64,000 bases of DNA from contig NW_008709463.1 of the NCBI RefSeq assembly GCF_000327385.1, forward strand, positions 1,398,449 through 1,462,448, written 5' to 3'. The stretch is from Lottia gigantea (taxonomy: Eukaryota > Mollusca > Gastropoda > Lottiidae). A program made the translations under genes and the position numbers. This document shows positions 40,901 through 51,234 of the stretch, piece after piece. The notes below the pieces were generated by a model. It had not been told where the DNA came from and ran no database searches. It saw only the letters and a program-made list of their open reading frames with translations. Every line of letters begins with the position of its first letter. Position 1 is the first letter of the stretch.

Positions 40901-43900
40901 TATGCAGCTTGCACCCTCCCCCTCCACCCCTTTTTAAATGCTGAAACATTGAACCTTATTTTATACTAGCTTGAATTAACAACAAAAGAAGCCAATAACA
41001 AGCTACAGGAGTATGTTGAAAGAGAGTTGAAATTGATCAAAAATCATGACAAAGAAATGAGCCAAGCCTCAGATATGAACCGCAAACTAAGAAATCAACT
41101 CGAAACTGCCAAACAGGAAGTAGCTGTTCTAGAGAATTCTGGGAAAGAGGTAAATTTGAATTCAAATATTTTTTTGTTTAATCGTAACGCATCTTTGACC
41201 CATGTTGAAAATCACTCAGGGATAATTCATAGACAGATTGAGACGTCTGTTCATTTCCCTCATTGCACACTGCATGGTCATTAGATTTTGAATGTATGAC
41301 ACATAGTTTTGTATGTAAAGAGATGTCCAGCCTTGCTTTATTGATGTATAACAGCAAGGGCAAACAACTCTTCCTGACTAGATGAGAAGTAACTCTTGTT
41401 ACTTATACAGACCACAATATATCAATATTTTATAATTCTAGACCCAGAAGTCATTACATAGTGAATTAGAGGAATGTTACAGTCAACATCAGAGTTCGCT
41501 ATCTACGTTAAATAACGCTCTGGACGTACAACGTCAGTTAGCCGAGAAATTTAGATTGAGAGCTGAGAAGGCAGATCTTCAACTTACCAAGACAGCTGAA
41601 GATTGTGCTAAATTTAAATCTATGAGTAAGTGTATATTGGTACAAGTCTGTCTCTTTCCATATAGGCTAGGGGAGGGGGGCGCTTAGTTGGATGACAGGA
41701 AAATAATTACTAGTAGATTAGATCTTTATAGCAAAAAATTATAAAAAATTACAAACTCTACCCATTACCCGGACATCACTTTTCCTATATCACACCTGAT
41801 TTGATTACAGTCTTTCTGTCTAGGGCTCTGATTGGCTATATTTGATATTCTGCAATCCAATCAATTGTTGAGATGATTGTCTGCTGGTTCTATTTTTAGT
41901 GAACAAATGTGATTGGTGTATTCAGGTCAGGGGGTGGGTCGTTTAAAAGTTCAGGGGGGGTCTAGAATATCAGCCAACAGACTGAGTAATAAATACCTTA
42001 TTGATATTTCACTTTCAGACCAGAAAATTCGTAGTTTAGAAGTTCAGTTAGACCATGCTAATAGACAAGTACGAGAATATAAACATCAGTTAGACACGGC
42101 GGGTACAGCCTTATTAGGAGATGGTACAGCCTTTAAACAGGAAATAGAGGGTCATAGTGACAGTCTTACAGGTAATAGAATATTATTAACACAGATTGGT
42201 TACAGTCGCTTGTGTTGAACTGACAACTAACTTGAACTGACAGGCACGGAAAGAAAGCCTGTAAACCATAAGCCATAAAGTTTACAGGCTTTATGTCAAA
42301 GGCTCTGATTGGCTGTATTTGTGATCGACAATGTGGTTCTTGCAAATTGTTAATATTAATGTTTCTGATATAGTATACAATGTTCAGAGAAACTCTTAAA
42401 ACTTCCTATAATATACTTCAGTCCATTATGAATTATTGTTTTTATTTGTTTTAGATGTGAGTTTAAATGACTCGTTGGAATCGTGTAATGATACTACCGT
42501 TAAAACCAGACACCATGATGTAAGTTCTACTAGTAGTAATAATAGTACCGGTAGTAAATCATCATTCTATCTATCTGATAAAGAAAATAGAAGATTCAGT
42601 ATGCTATCATTAGCTAGGTAAGATTATTTATATTTTAACGTGGGTCTCTTCCTCGAACCTTACCTTAAGATCTAGGATAGATTAAATGTTTTATACTTTG
42701 GCCTATTTCTCAAAACTTCATTTGAGATGATTCAGTTTCCATTCATCTGATTGTAATCTAACAAGTTTTTTTTCCTGTCGTGTTCTAATGACATTATTTA
42801 AACCAATCGTTCTAATGGAACAATAAATAGAGACCCTGTGTGATAAAAACGTTGCACGTTATGTCGTTGCCCCACTTTATTAGCCCAAGTAGGTGTAGAA
42901 AAGTAGGACGTTTCATTTCATTTACCTGAATATCGATATGTTTGTATTACAGTACGACCAGTACGTGTACTATTGACAGTCGGAAAGCTGGTTTTGGTGG
43001 TAGTCACATGACTTTACGTAGTCGTTCCAGTGATAGCCATGGTTCAAGACAATCACTCACTGTACCTCGTAAGTTATCACTTTCTTCTCATTATATTCCT
43101 CTGAGAATTTTCTGAATACATCAAAATAATGTTAACAATTTGGGGGTTTTAAAAAAAATAATTTGGCAAACTTTGTCGTTTAGTGCCATTGCTTGTGTGG
43201 AAACGAGATACATGCTGCGGTACTGACTTGTGCTGTAGCTTAATAAAATTTTGAGTCCATCACCATAAACGCCCAAGGTTTTAGATTGTATACACATTTT
43301 TTATCTTCAGACGGAACAGGGAACTTATTTTCCTGTGCGGATGAACCTTTTGATGATTATGAGTGGAATAGATTGAGTGAATTACAGCGTAGGAATACGT
43401 TATGCTTACCTCATATGAGATCAGCATATCCCGTAGAAACACAATCGGTTGCCTTGGAGACGATCCAAGACGACGCTTTACGAGAAAGTCAGAACTCTGA
43501 CAATGGCGAGACTTTGAACGGTCGAAAACGTAAACAAGAGAAACCTGAGATGGAAATGAGCATTGCTGAAAGTAATAAACAGGTGGGTACAGATTATTGA
43601 AGTTTTTGATTTGATGAATTTTGCTTATTAAAGGGATTGTAAAGATGTTTTCTAAACATTGTATGTGTATCAGGAACACTGTTGGCATCAATTTGTGCCA
43701 TTCCACTTTTAAACCAGACATCCATACATAATATTATCAGCTTTTGCGAATCCATGTACGAATAATCCCAATCAAACAAGGCCTGCTAGTCTGGGTGACT
43801 GGATTGGATCTGAATTAGAATAGATTCAATCAAACAAGGCTTACTAGTCTGGGTGACAGGATTGGTTCAGAATTAGAATAGACTCAATCAAACAAGGCCT

Positions 43901-45612
43901 GCTAGTCTGGGTGACAGGATTGGATCGGAATTAGAATAGACTCAATCAAACAAGGCCTACTAGTCTGGGTGACAGGATTGGATCTGAATTAGAATAGTTT
44001 CAATCAAACAAGGCCTGCTAGTCTGGGTGACAGGATTGGTTCAGAATTAGAATAGATTCAATCAAACAAGGCCTGCTAGTCTGGGTGACAGGATTGGATC
44101 TGAATTAGAATAGTTTCAATCAAACAAGGCCTACTAGTCTGGGTGACAGGATTGAATCGGAATTAGAATAGTTTCAATCAAACAAGGCCTGCTAGTCTAA
44201 GTGACTATGTATTTGATTGTAGGCCCGCCATGGTAGTACCATATACCAAAAACCTGGTCCCCCCACACCTGGAGCCCGTACCAGTAGTAAATCACCACAC
44301 AAATCTAAATCACCCCGTACCCCCAGGGGTAGGTCTAGGAAAGCAGATAAAACACCAGCTAAAAAGACACCTGTTGGTACTCCTAAAGATAAGAAGGTAG
44401 GCTTCATATGGTATTATCTGTAGAAGCAGGCCCTTCTCATCATAATATTACCTCTATCCCTCAATCCAAAACGACCTGTTTCCCTCATTCCATTTGACGT
44501 TAAATTTTCATGGACAAAGTAATTTTCATTTACGTTCACCAGTTGCTCAATAAATTTATTCTGAGATTTTTAGTCAAATTTAGGCACAATCAAACATGAC
44601 TGGAAAATGCATTTAAATCTGATTACAACTGAATTAAAAATATAAAAACTAATTTCTAAAGCCAAGGTATCCAGGAGTCCCAAAAAAACAACCCGTTGGC
44701 CATAAAGAGAAGATGTATTTAACAACTGCCATGACAAAGTTTCCCTTATAACACACTGCTTGATGTAGTAATGGAAATGGAGAAAATACAAAATTATGAA
44801 ATTTATACTTATTGAGAGGAGCCAAGTAACTGACTGAAACGATAAATTTACTTTCTCTGTTTGCACTGTTCTTTAATATATATCTCTAATATTATGATAA
44901 GATGTTGAGAATTTTGGTTCCTTCCTTTTCTCCTGGCATAATTCCTGAAATTCAAAGAAAAAGTTGGAAATGTGAAATAGGAATTGTTCACCAGATGTTC
45001 TAAATATTTGATAATTGATTGTTTTTTCTCTTTCAGAAAAACTCACGAGAAAGTATAGCTTTTAGTATTGGTTTTTCTCCAAAAACACGGTTCCCAAAAC
45101 GGTTGACACGTCAAACCGGTTTCATTACTAAAGGTGAAAATACAGCGGAAGGAAAACAGTCACCGAATAAACAGGTCAGTAATCTGATTAATATCTTTGA
45201 AAAAAAATCGACAGATAAAGTGACAACAAAACCATCTTGTAATCCGCGATTATTTCTAGCTGAAACTCTCGATGTTAAAAAGGGTAACGAGTTTAAAAAG
45301 GGGTTTTCCTCGCCTATAAAAAGAAGTAAAAGAATTGAGGAGTTAAAACGAATGGGAAACTTTACTCCAACAAAACCTAAACTTTCACCCAAAATGGTGA
45401 CAAGTAAACGAATTCAGGAATTAAAATCAACAGGAAATTTTTCTCTTAAACATGGATGGAGTGGAAATAATATTCCTGAAGTTAAAGACGTTACCAATTC
45501 ACCAATAAAATCTTTGACTAAACTATTTACGTCCGAAATCAGTTCTCCAATTAAAAAAGTTAGCAAATATTTTGTAAGGCTGCGTACACCAAGAAAAGTT
45601 TGTCCTGAATAA
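29018..45612 (+). CDS. NUMA1: NuMA (nuclear mitotic apparatus protein 1), whole gene, 25 coding exons
   Basis: The exon chain gives 7866 nt, 2621 residues; human NuMA is 2115. NuMA recruits dynein-dynactin to the cell cortex and spindle poles through LGN (Pins) and bundles microtubules at poles; in interphase it is nuclear. Order of parts: Hook-like N-terminal domain (residues 1 to about 158), Ser/Pro-rich linker (to about 255), a very long coiled coil (to about 2180), then a basic Ser/Thr/Pro-rich tail. Diagnostic matches to human NuMA are SPSTPLAEFMQSPQ (human SPASPMGDILQTPQ), the LGN-binding region with WNRLSELQRRN (human WNRIAELQQRN), and ESIAFSI (human QSMAFSI) in the tail. Every internal junction is GT-AG and phase-consistent. 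Exon coordinates are in the three part entries. It is head-to-head with LRRC51. Confidence 0.95.
31608..31745 (+). CDS. NUMA1: NuMA exon 6, possible cassette exon
   Basis: A 138-nt open segment between a good acceptor (TTCCTTCTGCTTAG) and a GTACGT donor. It is flanked by phase-1 introns on both sides, so including or skipping it keeps the frame. It encodes 46 residues rich in Ser, Thr, Pro and Asn (for example TSRPSTPICMTPNGEDQFFP) between the Hook-like domain and the coiled coil. I saw no human counterpart. The donor is not a strong consensus, which also fits regulated use. Confidence 0.6.
32890..33126 (+). repeat. Tetranucleotide ATTC/ATTT repeat in NuMA intron 8
   Basis: Long imperfect runs of ATTCATTC and ATTTATTT, ending in an almost pure ATTT block near 33085-33127. 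Simple microsatellite. Confidence 0.9.
33515..33625 (-). mobile_element. MITE family M1, fragment in NuMA intron 9
   Basis: AAATGGTGCAAATTGATGCT, ATCAGTGTTCCTGATGA and an end reading ACTATCCCTTTAA; ends about 15 bp before exon 10. Confidence 0.55.
34683..34803 (+). repeat. SINE-like element family A copy in NuMA intron 12
   Basis: Blocks TTTGCTACAGTCTGTGCATG, GAAGATCCCTCGACGG, CTCATTGCATACAGCATGG and TTGCCTGTCTTCATTAGC. It ends about 27 bp before the acceptor of NuMA exon 13. Confidence 0.7.
35134..39231 (+). CDS. NUMA1: NuMA exon 14, giant coiled-coil exon
   Basis: A single 4098-nt exon, 1366 codons, phase 0 at both ends. It opens after CTTGCAG and closes at a GTGAGT donor. Human NUMA1 also has one outsized exon (about 3.4 kb) covering the middle of the rod, so the architecture is conserved. 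Composition is almost wholly Glu, Gln, Lys, Leu and Ser with heptad spacing and few Pro or Gly. Internal repeats are visible: a motif of the form S-S-x-K-I-x-E-L-E-x-x-C recurs at least a dozen times between about 35660 and 37730, in exact 75-nt steps near 36808, 36883, 36958 and 37032. A second cassette with DYxSKL and HLExCL recurs near 35365, 38365, 38530 and 38710. A second TWIHP motif is at about 37288-37302 (Trp near residue 1230). Confidence 0.95.
39634..45612 (+). CDS. NUMA1: NuMA exons 15-25: end of rod, LGN-binding region, basic tail
   Basis: Coding exons: 39634-39705, 39981-40154, 40546-40719, 40970-41149, 41442-41625, 42019-42171, 42455-42617, 42953-43068, 43311-43582, 44223-44396 and 45037-45612. 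Exon 20 holds KIRSLEVQLDHANRQVRE, like human RSLEAQVAHADQQLRD at the rod end. Exon 23 holds the LGN/Pins-binding region: ADEPFDDYEWNRLSELQRRN, then LCLPHMRSAYPVE (human VCPPHLKTCYPLE). It also has a basic GRKRKQEK stretch that could act in nuclear import. Exon 24 is rich in SP/TP sites among Lys/Arg, as expected for mitotic kinase control. Exon 25 holds ESIAFSIGFSPKTR and repeated KRIEELKRMGNF and KRIQELKSTGNF blocks. The stop at 45610 lies inside a 53-bp tandem array. Confidence 0.92.
39745..39955 (+). mobile_element. MITE family M1, copy in NuMA intron 15
   Basis: TTGACAGCATTGATTTGCAC, CATTCCAATTTTAACTCAGA, ACCACAGACATCCGACG and CAGTGTCCCTAATG. Ends about 25 bp before exon 16. Confidence 0.6.
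42830..42922 (+). repeat. SINE-like element family A copy in NuMA intron 21
   Basis: Degenerate CCTGTGTGATAAAAACGTTG, then TTTATTAGCCCAAGTAGGTG, AGTAGGACG and TTTCATTTCATTT. Ends about 30 bp before the exon 22 acceptor. Confidence 0.6.
43632..43735 (+). mobile_element. MITE family M1, left half
   Basis: TTAAAGGGATTGTAAAGATG, TATGTGTATCAGGAACACTG, TTGTGCCATTCCACTTTTAA and CAGACATCC. It breaks off just before the 58-bp minisatellite. Confidence 0.65.
43770..44205 (+). repeat. 58-bp minisatellite in NuMA intron 23
   Basis: Eight starts of a 58-bp unit (AATCAAACAAGGCCTGCTAG and so on) at 43770, 43828, 43886, 43944, 44002, 44060, 44118 and 44176; the last is cut short. Copies differ by only a few bases (GCCTGC/GCCTAC, GGATC/GGTTC, ATTC/TTTC). 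The array ends about 17 bp before the acceptor of exon 24 at 44223. Confidence 0.95.
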
Positions 45613-45785
45613 TTGTGGTTGATTTTGTAAGGCTGAATACACCAAGAAAAGTTTGTCCTGAATAATTGTGGTTGATTTTGTAAGGCTGCATACACCAAGA
45701 AAAGTTTGTCCTGAATAATTGTGGTTGATTTTGTAAGGTTGCTTACACCAAGAAAAGTTTGTACTAAATAATTGTGGTCTAGTTT
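45570..45785 (+). repeat. 53-bp tandem array spanning the NuMA stop codon
   Basis: About four copies of a 53-bp unit beginning TTTTGTAAGGCTG, with starts at 45570, 45623, 45676 and 45729. The first copy holds the last 13 codons and stop of NuMA exon 25; the rest is 3' UTR or intron. Each copy repeats the potential donor TTT|GTAAGG. The unit length is not a multiple of three. An AATAAA follows at about 45788. Confidence 0.9.
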
Positions 45786-46241
45786 GTAAATAAATATGTC
45801 TTGGAGGCATTCAAATTGTAAATAGTAGCCTGTAAATATATGGTTGATTTGTCCTGGATGGTTTGGCCCCAAACTGGCAAATATAACCACTAAACAGACC
45901 TTTAAAAATTCAATTTTCCACATCATGTGCCACCACTTGTCGAGCATATTTCACTGTGAGTCGTGCACGTGCTTTGCATGATGGGATAATCAATTAACAC
46001 CATTATGTTATTATTTAGTCATGTTTACCAATTCCTAAAAAGGTAAGAGTGGCATGATGGGATATATCTAATATCTGTTTCCATGGTGATCCTTTAAGGT
46101 GATGGATAATTCAAAAATTCCATCAAAATCCTTATTTTTTTCATATTTTCTTGCAGAAACAATTACCAAGAGAAATATTTTTTGAATTTTCATTGTAACA
46201 TTGAAATTACAACAGTTCTTGTTGACGTTTAGTTCTGAAGT

Positions 46242-46860
46242 GAAATAGTTGTCTCAATATTTGTTTTACCAGCATACAGAGCTCAGCTTCAGCTATCTGT
46301 AACACTTCTCAAAATGGAAATTAGTTGTTAAGTTTTATCATAATTTGGTCTCAATAATCTCATTCATGATTTGGATAATATCTCAGATATCCCAGACTTC
46401 TATTTATATTAAATATCTTTGAGCTAAAAAGCAAATATTCTGACAACTACAAATATCTATTCAGTGTTCTTCAATTTTATTATGGATACAAATTTATTAT
46501 CCATCACCAAATACAAAAAAAAACTCTTCCACTATCTTATAAAAATAATAATCTATATACCATAATTTAAAACTATTATTACATGAGCTTTATATATATT
46601 TAAGTACCCTTGTTTGCTTTATTTTGAAAATTTATTTGAATGGTTGAAACAATGAAAGATCAGGCCCTGTATTCTGGAAATGGTCTTAACGTTAGGATGT
46701 CCTAGGTTCTTATCTTCTTAATATGTGGCCGAAGTTTTAGATTGTTTACATTCAAATAATTTTCATTTCAACAGAATATAGTTGTCTCAATATTTGCTTT
46801 ATCAGTAGATAAGAGCTCAATTTCAGCCATCCTGAACACTTTTCAGAGTCAAAATCCAAC
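46242..46860 (+). repeat. Pair of direct repeats about 540 bp apart
   Basis: GTTGTCTCAATATTTGTTTT with AGAGCTCAGCTTCAGC near 46246-46300, and GTTGTCTCAATATTTGCTTT with AGAGCTCAATTTCAGC near 46786-46830. About 80 bp, roughly 80 percent alike by eye. Lies in the NuMA 3' region or alternative last intron. Confidence 0.55.
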
Positions 46861-47559
46861 TTTTTGTTCAAATTCAAAATTGGCCGTCTGGTTTATCCTG
46901 CAAATCAATGCAATAAATTATGTATCATGGAAGTTTATGGCTTTGTTACTTCTTCTAGTATATGTTTCATCCCTTCATGGACAAACTAGATGTCTGATTT
47001 TCTTTTTAAGAAGTGTTACAGATGGCTAGAATTGAGCTCATTCAGTTGGTAAAGTAAATGTGTAGATGACTGTATACCAATAAAACAAGTGCTCAGATAA
47101 ATTATTAAAGGATATTTTCAATAATTAGTGATGATACCAGGGGGGTATAGGAAAGGCATCTGTACTCTCTAGTCTATCAGGAAGCTGGTGCCATCACTAT
47201 CTATATATTTAGTTAGTTTATAGATCTACAAGTATATCATCCTATCTTTTGTCTTTTTATCTCTCTTTGTGTTTAACAGAAAAATCACAAATATCATAGA
47301 TAGATCTTGGTAAGATTCTTATCTTAATAACACCCAGTTCTGTTGAATCACCTGTATTCCATAAAACACTTTTCAATTTCTGTTGATACAACTTTAGTTA
47401 TCGTGCACCAGTTCCTAATTTGAGGATGGGTTGAAGCACAGACAGTCAGAATCTTTACCTCATTTGCAGGGCTTATGTTGAACAAACGGTGGTTGTGGGT
47501 TCTTATCTCAATCCATGCACTAAAGACTGGTGACCTTTAAAAAGTCACCTTTCCTGAAT

Positions 47560-47790
47560 ATTCCAATCAAACCCAGCTGTATATGGGTACTGATAATGTT
47601 GTAAAGATTGCCTTCAGGTCTGGCCAATGGGTATGGATCTATGTTTGACCAATGACCAGCTGGTAGACAAGATCCTCATTATTCCGGTTGGCCCAGCTTT
47701 AAATGGGTACGGATAATCCGGGAATGATCAATGTCAAAAGGTTTACCCACTGGTAGAAAGTATCCTCATGAATCTTGGTAACAACATTAT
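47560..47790 (+). repeat. Dispersed repeat R6, two or three adjacent decayed copies
   Basis: Blocks such as GGGTACGGATAATCC, GATCAATGTCAAAAGGTTTA and CAGCTGGTAGACAAGATCCT recur twice or more. Same family as 22300-22400 and 63265-63612. Confidence 0.7.
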
Positions 47791-48337
47791 CATTGTGAAC
47801 AAAACAAAAATCTTTGGTAATATTTCTAAGAAATTTTTAAAAGCTGTTCCTATTCTAATAAACATTTTGAGTTAAAGATTCCACACATCTAAAAACATCT
47901 GATATACTTTATCAAAACACATGCTTAATGTCTAAAATCAATTGACCACTTTCTATATACTACCTGCACTTATCAATGTTATAGACAACTACACTGACAC
48001 TCTGGCACTTTTAATATATAATTTGATTTCTAGATGTTCTCTCAGATCATTTGCTATATCAGTTGGTTTTTGGAAAAGATTGCCTGAATGTTTTTCTCTG
48101 TAAATTCTTCTCTTAAAGGTTGTAATTTTTCGGGTTTTTTTTTGCACATTTGATTTTATCAGCACCTTAAAGGGACAGTCTGATTTGTTTATGTGCCTTG
48201 GGTTAGAATCACCCTTCAAAGGAGGAAAACTTTTTATTTCTCAACCAGTACTTTCCAAAGTACAACACAAATTTCTTTTGAATGTAATTTTAATCTCTGA
48301 ATTCTAAATTTGAATATTATTTTTTTTTTCATTTCAG

Positions 48338-48394
48338 ATGAAAAAACGAAAGCCTCTGGGAATTTTGAATCATTTTATGCAAACTGGAGTGTAA
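48338..48394 (+). CDS. NUMA1: Candidate alternative last exon of NuMA
   Basis: A strong polypyrimidine tract and acceptor (a T-run, then CATTTCAG) precede a phase-0 frame of 18 codons and TAA. It encodes MKKRKPLGILNHFMQTGV, starting with a Lys/Arg cluster. If exon 25 is cut at the TTT|GTAAGG donor at 45573/45574 (also phase 0), the NuMA tail would read KYF then MKKRKP and so on, replacing the 12 residues VRLRTPRKVCPE. The intron would be about 2.76 kb. It could instead be a short exon of an unrelated transcript or chance. Confidence 0.45.
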   Translation: MKKRKPLGILNHFMQTGV

Positions 48395-49471
48395 ATATAG
48401 AAGATACATATATTTTAACTTTTAAAATCATCATTTTAGCTTGATTTTAGAATTTTAAAGTAGACAGCCAAATTTGAAAAATGCAGATACAAAAAAAAAT
48501 GCAAATACAATTTGAAAATTATTCAAATATAAATTATTTTATTAGTACCTATAAAAATGACTGAAATTGTGTTTTTAATGAGTATTTTAGTGTTTATATT
48601 GATCATTAGGGGCTTAGCTGTTTGTCAGGGCATTTCAATTTTTAATATGTATCAATTATGTAAATGAAGTTAATTATGTACATTAATTAAAATTATGCTA
48701 TGCATATGCAAATTTATGCTAATTTTATATAGTAATTTTGGTTGTGGCATATTTGTTTATAGGAAATCTCATTCAGATAATCATGTTTATAATTTCTCAT
48801 TTGCTATTTTATTTTGTTTATATTTTTGTTGTTTTGTTTGTCTTAATGGTGCTATCTTCCTTTTTTTCTATTTTTCTTTAAGGGATATTTTCCTGCAATT
48901 TTGAGCTGAAATAAATCAATCAAATTTTTGGACATGATACCTTTATCACATTTTAAGTTAGAAATCTGCCATAATGGTTGTAGCTTATTAAATTGAAGAC
49001 AAACATGGTGTAATTTTGTTTTGATAAGTGCCATTGGTGACCTTCTTGAATTGGATTGTTTCATTTCAGCCAAAAATTCGTGGCTGATATCCCATTAAAG
49101 AACAAGTATCTTTTCCTTCTGTTTCTAATCAATTCATTTAGTGTATCAGTCTGTATCGTCATCTAATCTCGTTTTTTTTTTTCAATTTATTTATTTTGTT
49201 TCCTTCATCTGTAAATATATTCATGTAGATTGCTAAATATTAAAATATTATATATAGAAATAAAAATTGTCTAAATATAGTCTGTAACTTTTTAATCTAG
49301 GCCTAGGACTTTCAGGTTTGCAAATAAATAAACTGACCGAAACATTCAGTCACGGTATTTAATGACAGCCATTATTTACCGGCAGTAAGTAAAGACAAAC
49401 GGAGAAAGTCCCTCTACCGCCGAGGATTGCCAAAAGACGTTAAGATTTCCCTAGCCCATGACATCAATAAC

Positions 49472-49576
49472 CTATTCTTCATTGTAGACGATATCTTCTG
49501 TATCGAGATACACATCGTTATCAAACGCAGCTTTAGTCAATTCTTCGTTGTCTAAATATCTCTTAAACATGCCCTA
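49472..49576 (-). pseudogene. Coding-like fragment, possibly an old AMP-binding (acyl-CoA synthetase-like) piece
   Basis: On the minus strand, after a possible acceptor (CCAACTTAG), an open stretch reads GMFKRYLDNEELTKAAF, then DNDVYLDTEDIVYNEE and a stop. It resembles the adenylating-enzyme segment GYxxNxExTxxAxDxDGWxxTGDI, but the usual Gly-Trp and Gly of that motif are replaced, and the match does not continue. It could be a decayed gene fragment or the last exon of an unknown gene. I found no partner exons. A MITE end lies directly beside it (49600-49640). Confidence 0.3.
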
Positions 49577-50219
49577 AGTTGGACTAGTTTTGGTGTAAAG
49601 TACACATAAAGAAAATCTCTTTACAGTCCCTTAAAAGAACATCAGCTGTCGAATGCCAATGAGGCTTAAATAGTTTCCAGTATTGGATGATGGGGTAGTA
49701 GTACTACCCTATGGGTATCTGGCAGCACCCCGAGGAGTACCTCCGTTGAAAGGTGAATTGAATGTACATGCAGTTAGTTAATACCAGTCACTGTATTAAA
49801 ACAACCAGTCACACTTCACTGCCTCTATTTCTTTCCTAAATCTTTCTCTGTCTCTGAGCTCAAAGGTGTAGGACGTAAACCTCCATTCATTTCATTTGTC
49901 TCTGAGCTAACATCAGAGTCTCTAATTATAACTCTGAACTCTGATAATTAGTGTTTTTGGCTTGACAACTTTGTTATTCAGTCTTTAGTTTTGCAACTGT
50001 CAGATGGTCTTCATCACAATGTCAAGCTATTACGAATCTTCTTCAATATAAAGAGAGTTTATGTCAGTTATATTATTTCATTATATGGATATTCTTGTAT
50101 AAGGTATGTGACATTTCATAGTTTTATAGTTCTTGCTGTTTGTTTATCTTGGTTACCAGGTGTCGGCCATCTTGGTTCTCAATGTTTGAAATATAGCTTC
50201 TCATTCTCTAGTTTTACTA

Positions 50220-50500
50220 TCGTCACAGTGTCAAGCTATTACAAACTTGGTCTTATACATCTTCACAATATCAAGCTATAACGAACTTCATCTTATACAT
50301 CTTCACAATGTCAATCTATTACAAACTTGGTCTTATACATCTTCACAATATCAAGCTATAACGAATTTTGTCTTATACCTTGACTACAATAGTCACCTTT
50401 CTTGTATTAGAGAAGTTCGTAAATCTAGTAATTTGATTGGATTGTACGCTTGCGAATACAGCCAATCAGAGACCCAGACCCCCACTCCACCCCCTTTTGA
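50220..50500 (+). repeat. M2-related cluster with tandem units
   Basis: Several copies of a unit like CTTCACAATATCAAGCTATA plus CGAACTTCATCTTATACAT, then GATTGGATTGTACGCTTGCG and AATACAGCCAATCAGAGACC as in the M2 element at 5812-6072. Looks like local duplication of one M2 end. Confidence 0.7.
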
Positions 50501-51234
50501 GGCGCCATTGCTCCAACTAAAGACGAATTAAATAGTTTGTATACGAATTTTATTTAAAATGGCATTAAAAATTGTATAATAAAATAAAATATATACTGTA
50601 TAAGCACATGAAAGATTTATTGCATTGCTTAGAATATTGAGAGACATTTAGGGACTGAAAGAAACAACTCCATGATCCTTCAAATGACAGGAGAATGTGG
50701 AGTTGTTGGGTATATTATAATTGTAATATACTTAAATATTCAAAAATAAAATACATTTTCAATTTCGTAAAATAATTGAAGGGCAACAACTCTTTATGAA
50801 ATCATTTCTACTAGTGGAAACTAGTGTAGGACATAGGCAACAAAATCATCGCCCAAATTCCAATATATTTTATGGGGAAAAGGACGGAATACAATTCTAG
50901 CGAAAGGCTGGTAGTTTTCGGGACCCCAAAAATATCAAATATCTGATATCTGATATCAAATGTATTTAGGCTAGTAACATGCTAAATACTTAAAATAGAT
51001 AATACTGAAATACACTGGAACTTTCCATACGCACATACATAGGCCTACTCGTCCTGCTCTAAAATAGTATGTCATAGGTTGAACTCGAGATTTTAAGTAT
51101 AATATACTCCCTTTCTTCTCACATAATTCGTTAACCATTTTATACACCGGCGGCAAATTGTCACGGTAGTCACACCAGGCCATGTAAAGGTAGGTGCCCA
51201 CGATATCCTTTTATACAAGAAACGGTCGATATTC

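Larger units (their letters stand above)
45613..51234. other. Non-coding stretch between NuMA and the ETS gene
   Basis: Holds the 53-bp array, the 46.2/46.8 kb repeats, R6 copies, the candidate NuMA last exon at 48338, AATAAA signals (about 45788, 48909, 49258), the coding-like fragment at 49472-49576 and the M2 cluster. The rest is AT-rich with no reading frame I recognise. Confidence 0.6.

Noticed and set aside
43281-43721. 146-codon minus-strand frame
   Set aside because: Antisense shadow of NuMA exon 23, whose plus-strand frame is clearly the real one.
45414-45947. 177-codon and 95-codon minus-strand frames over the NuMA 3' end
   Set aside because: Produced by the 53-bp array read in antisense; repeating peptide follows the array period.
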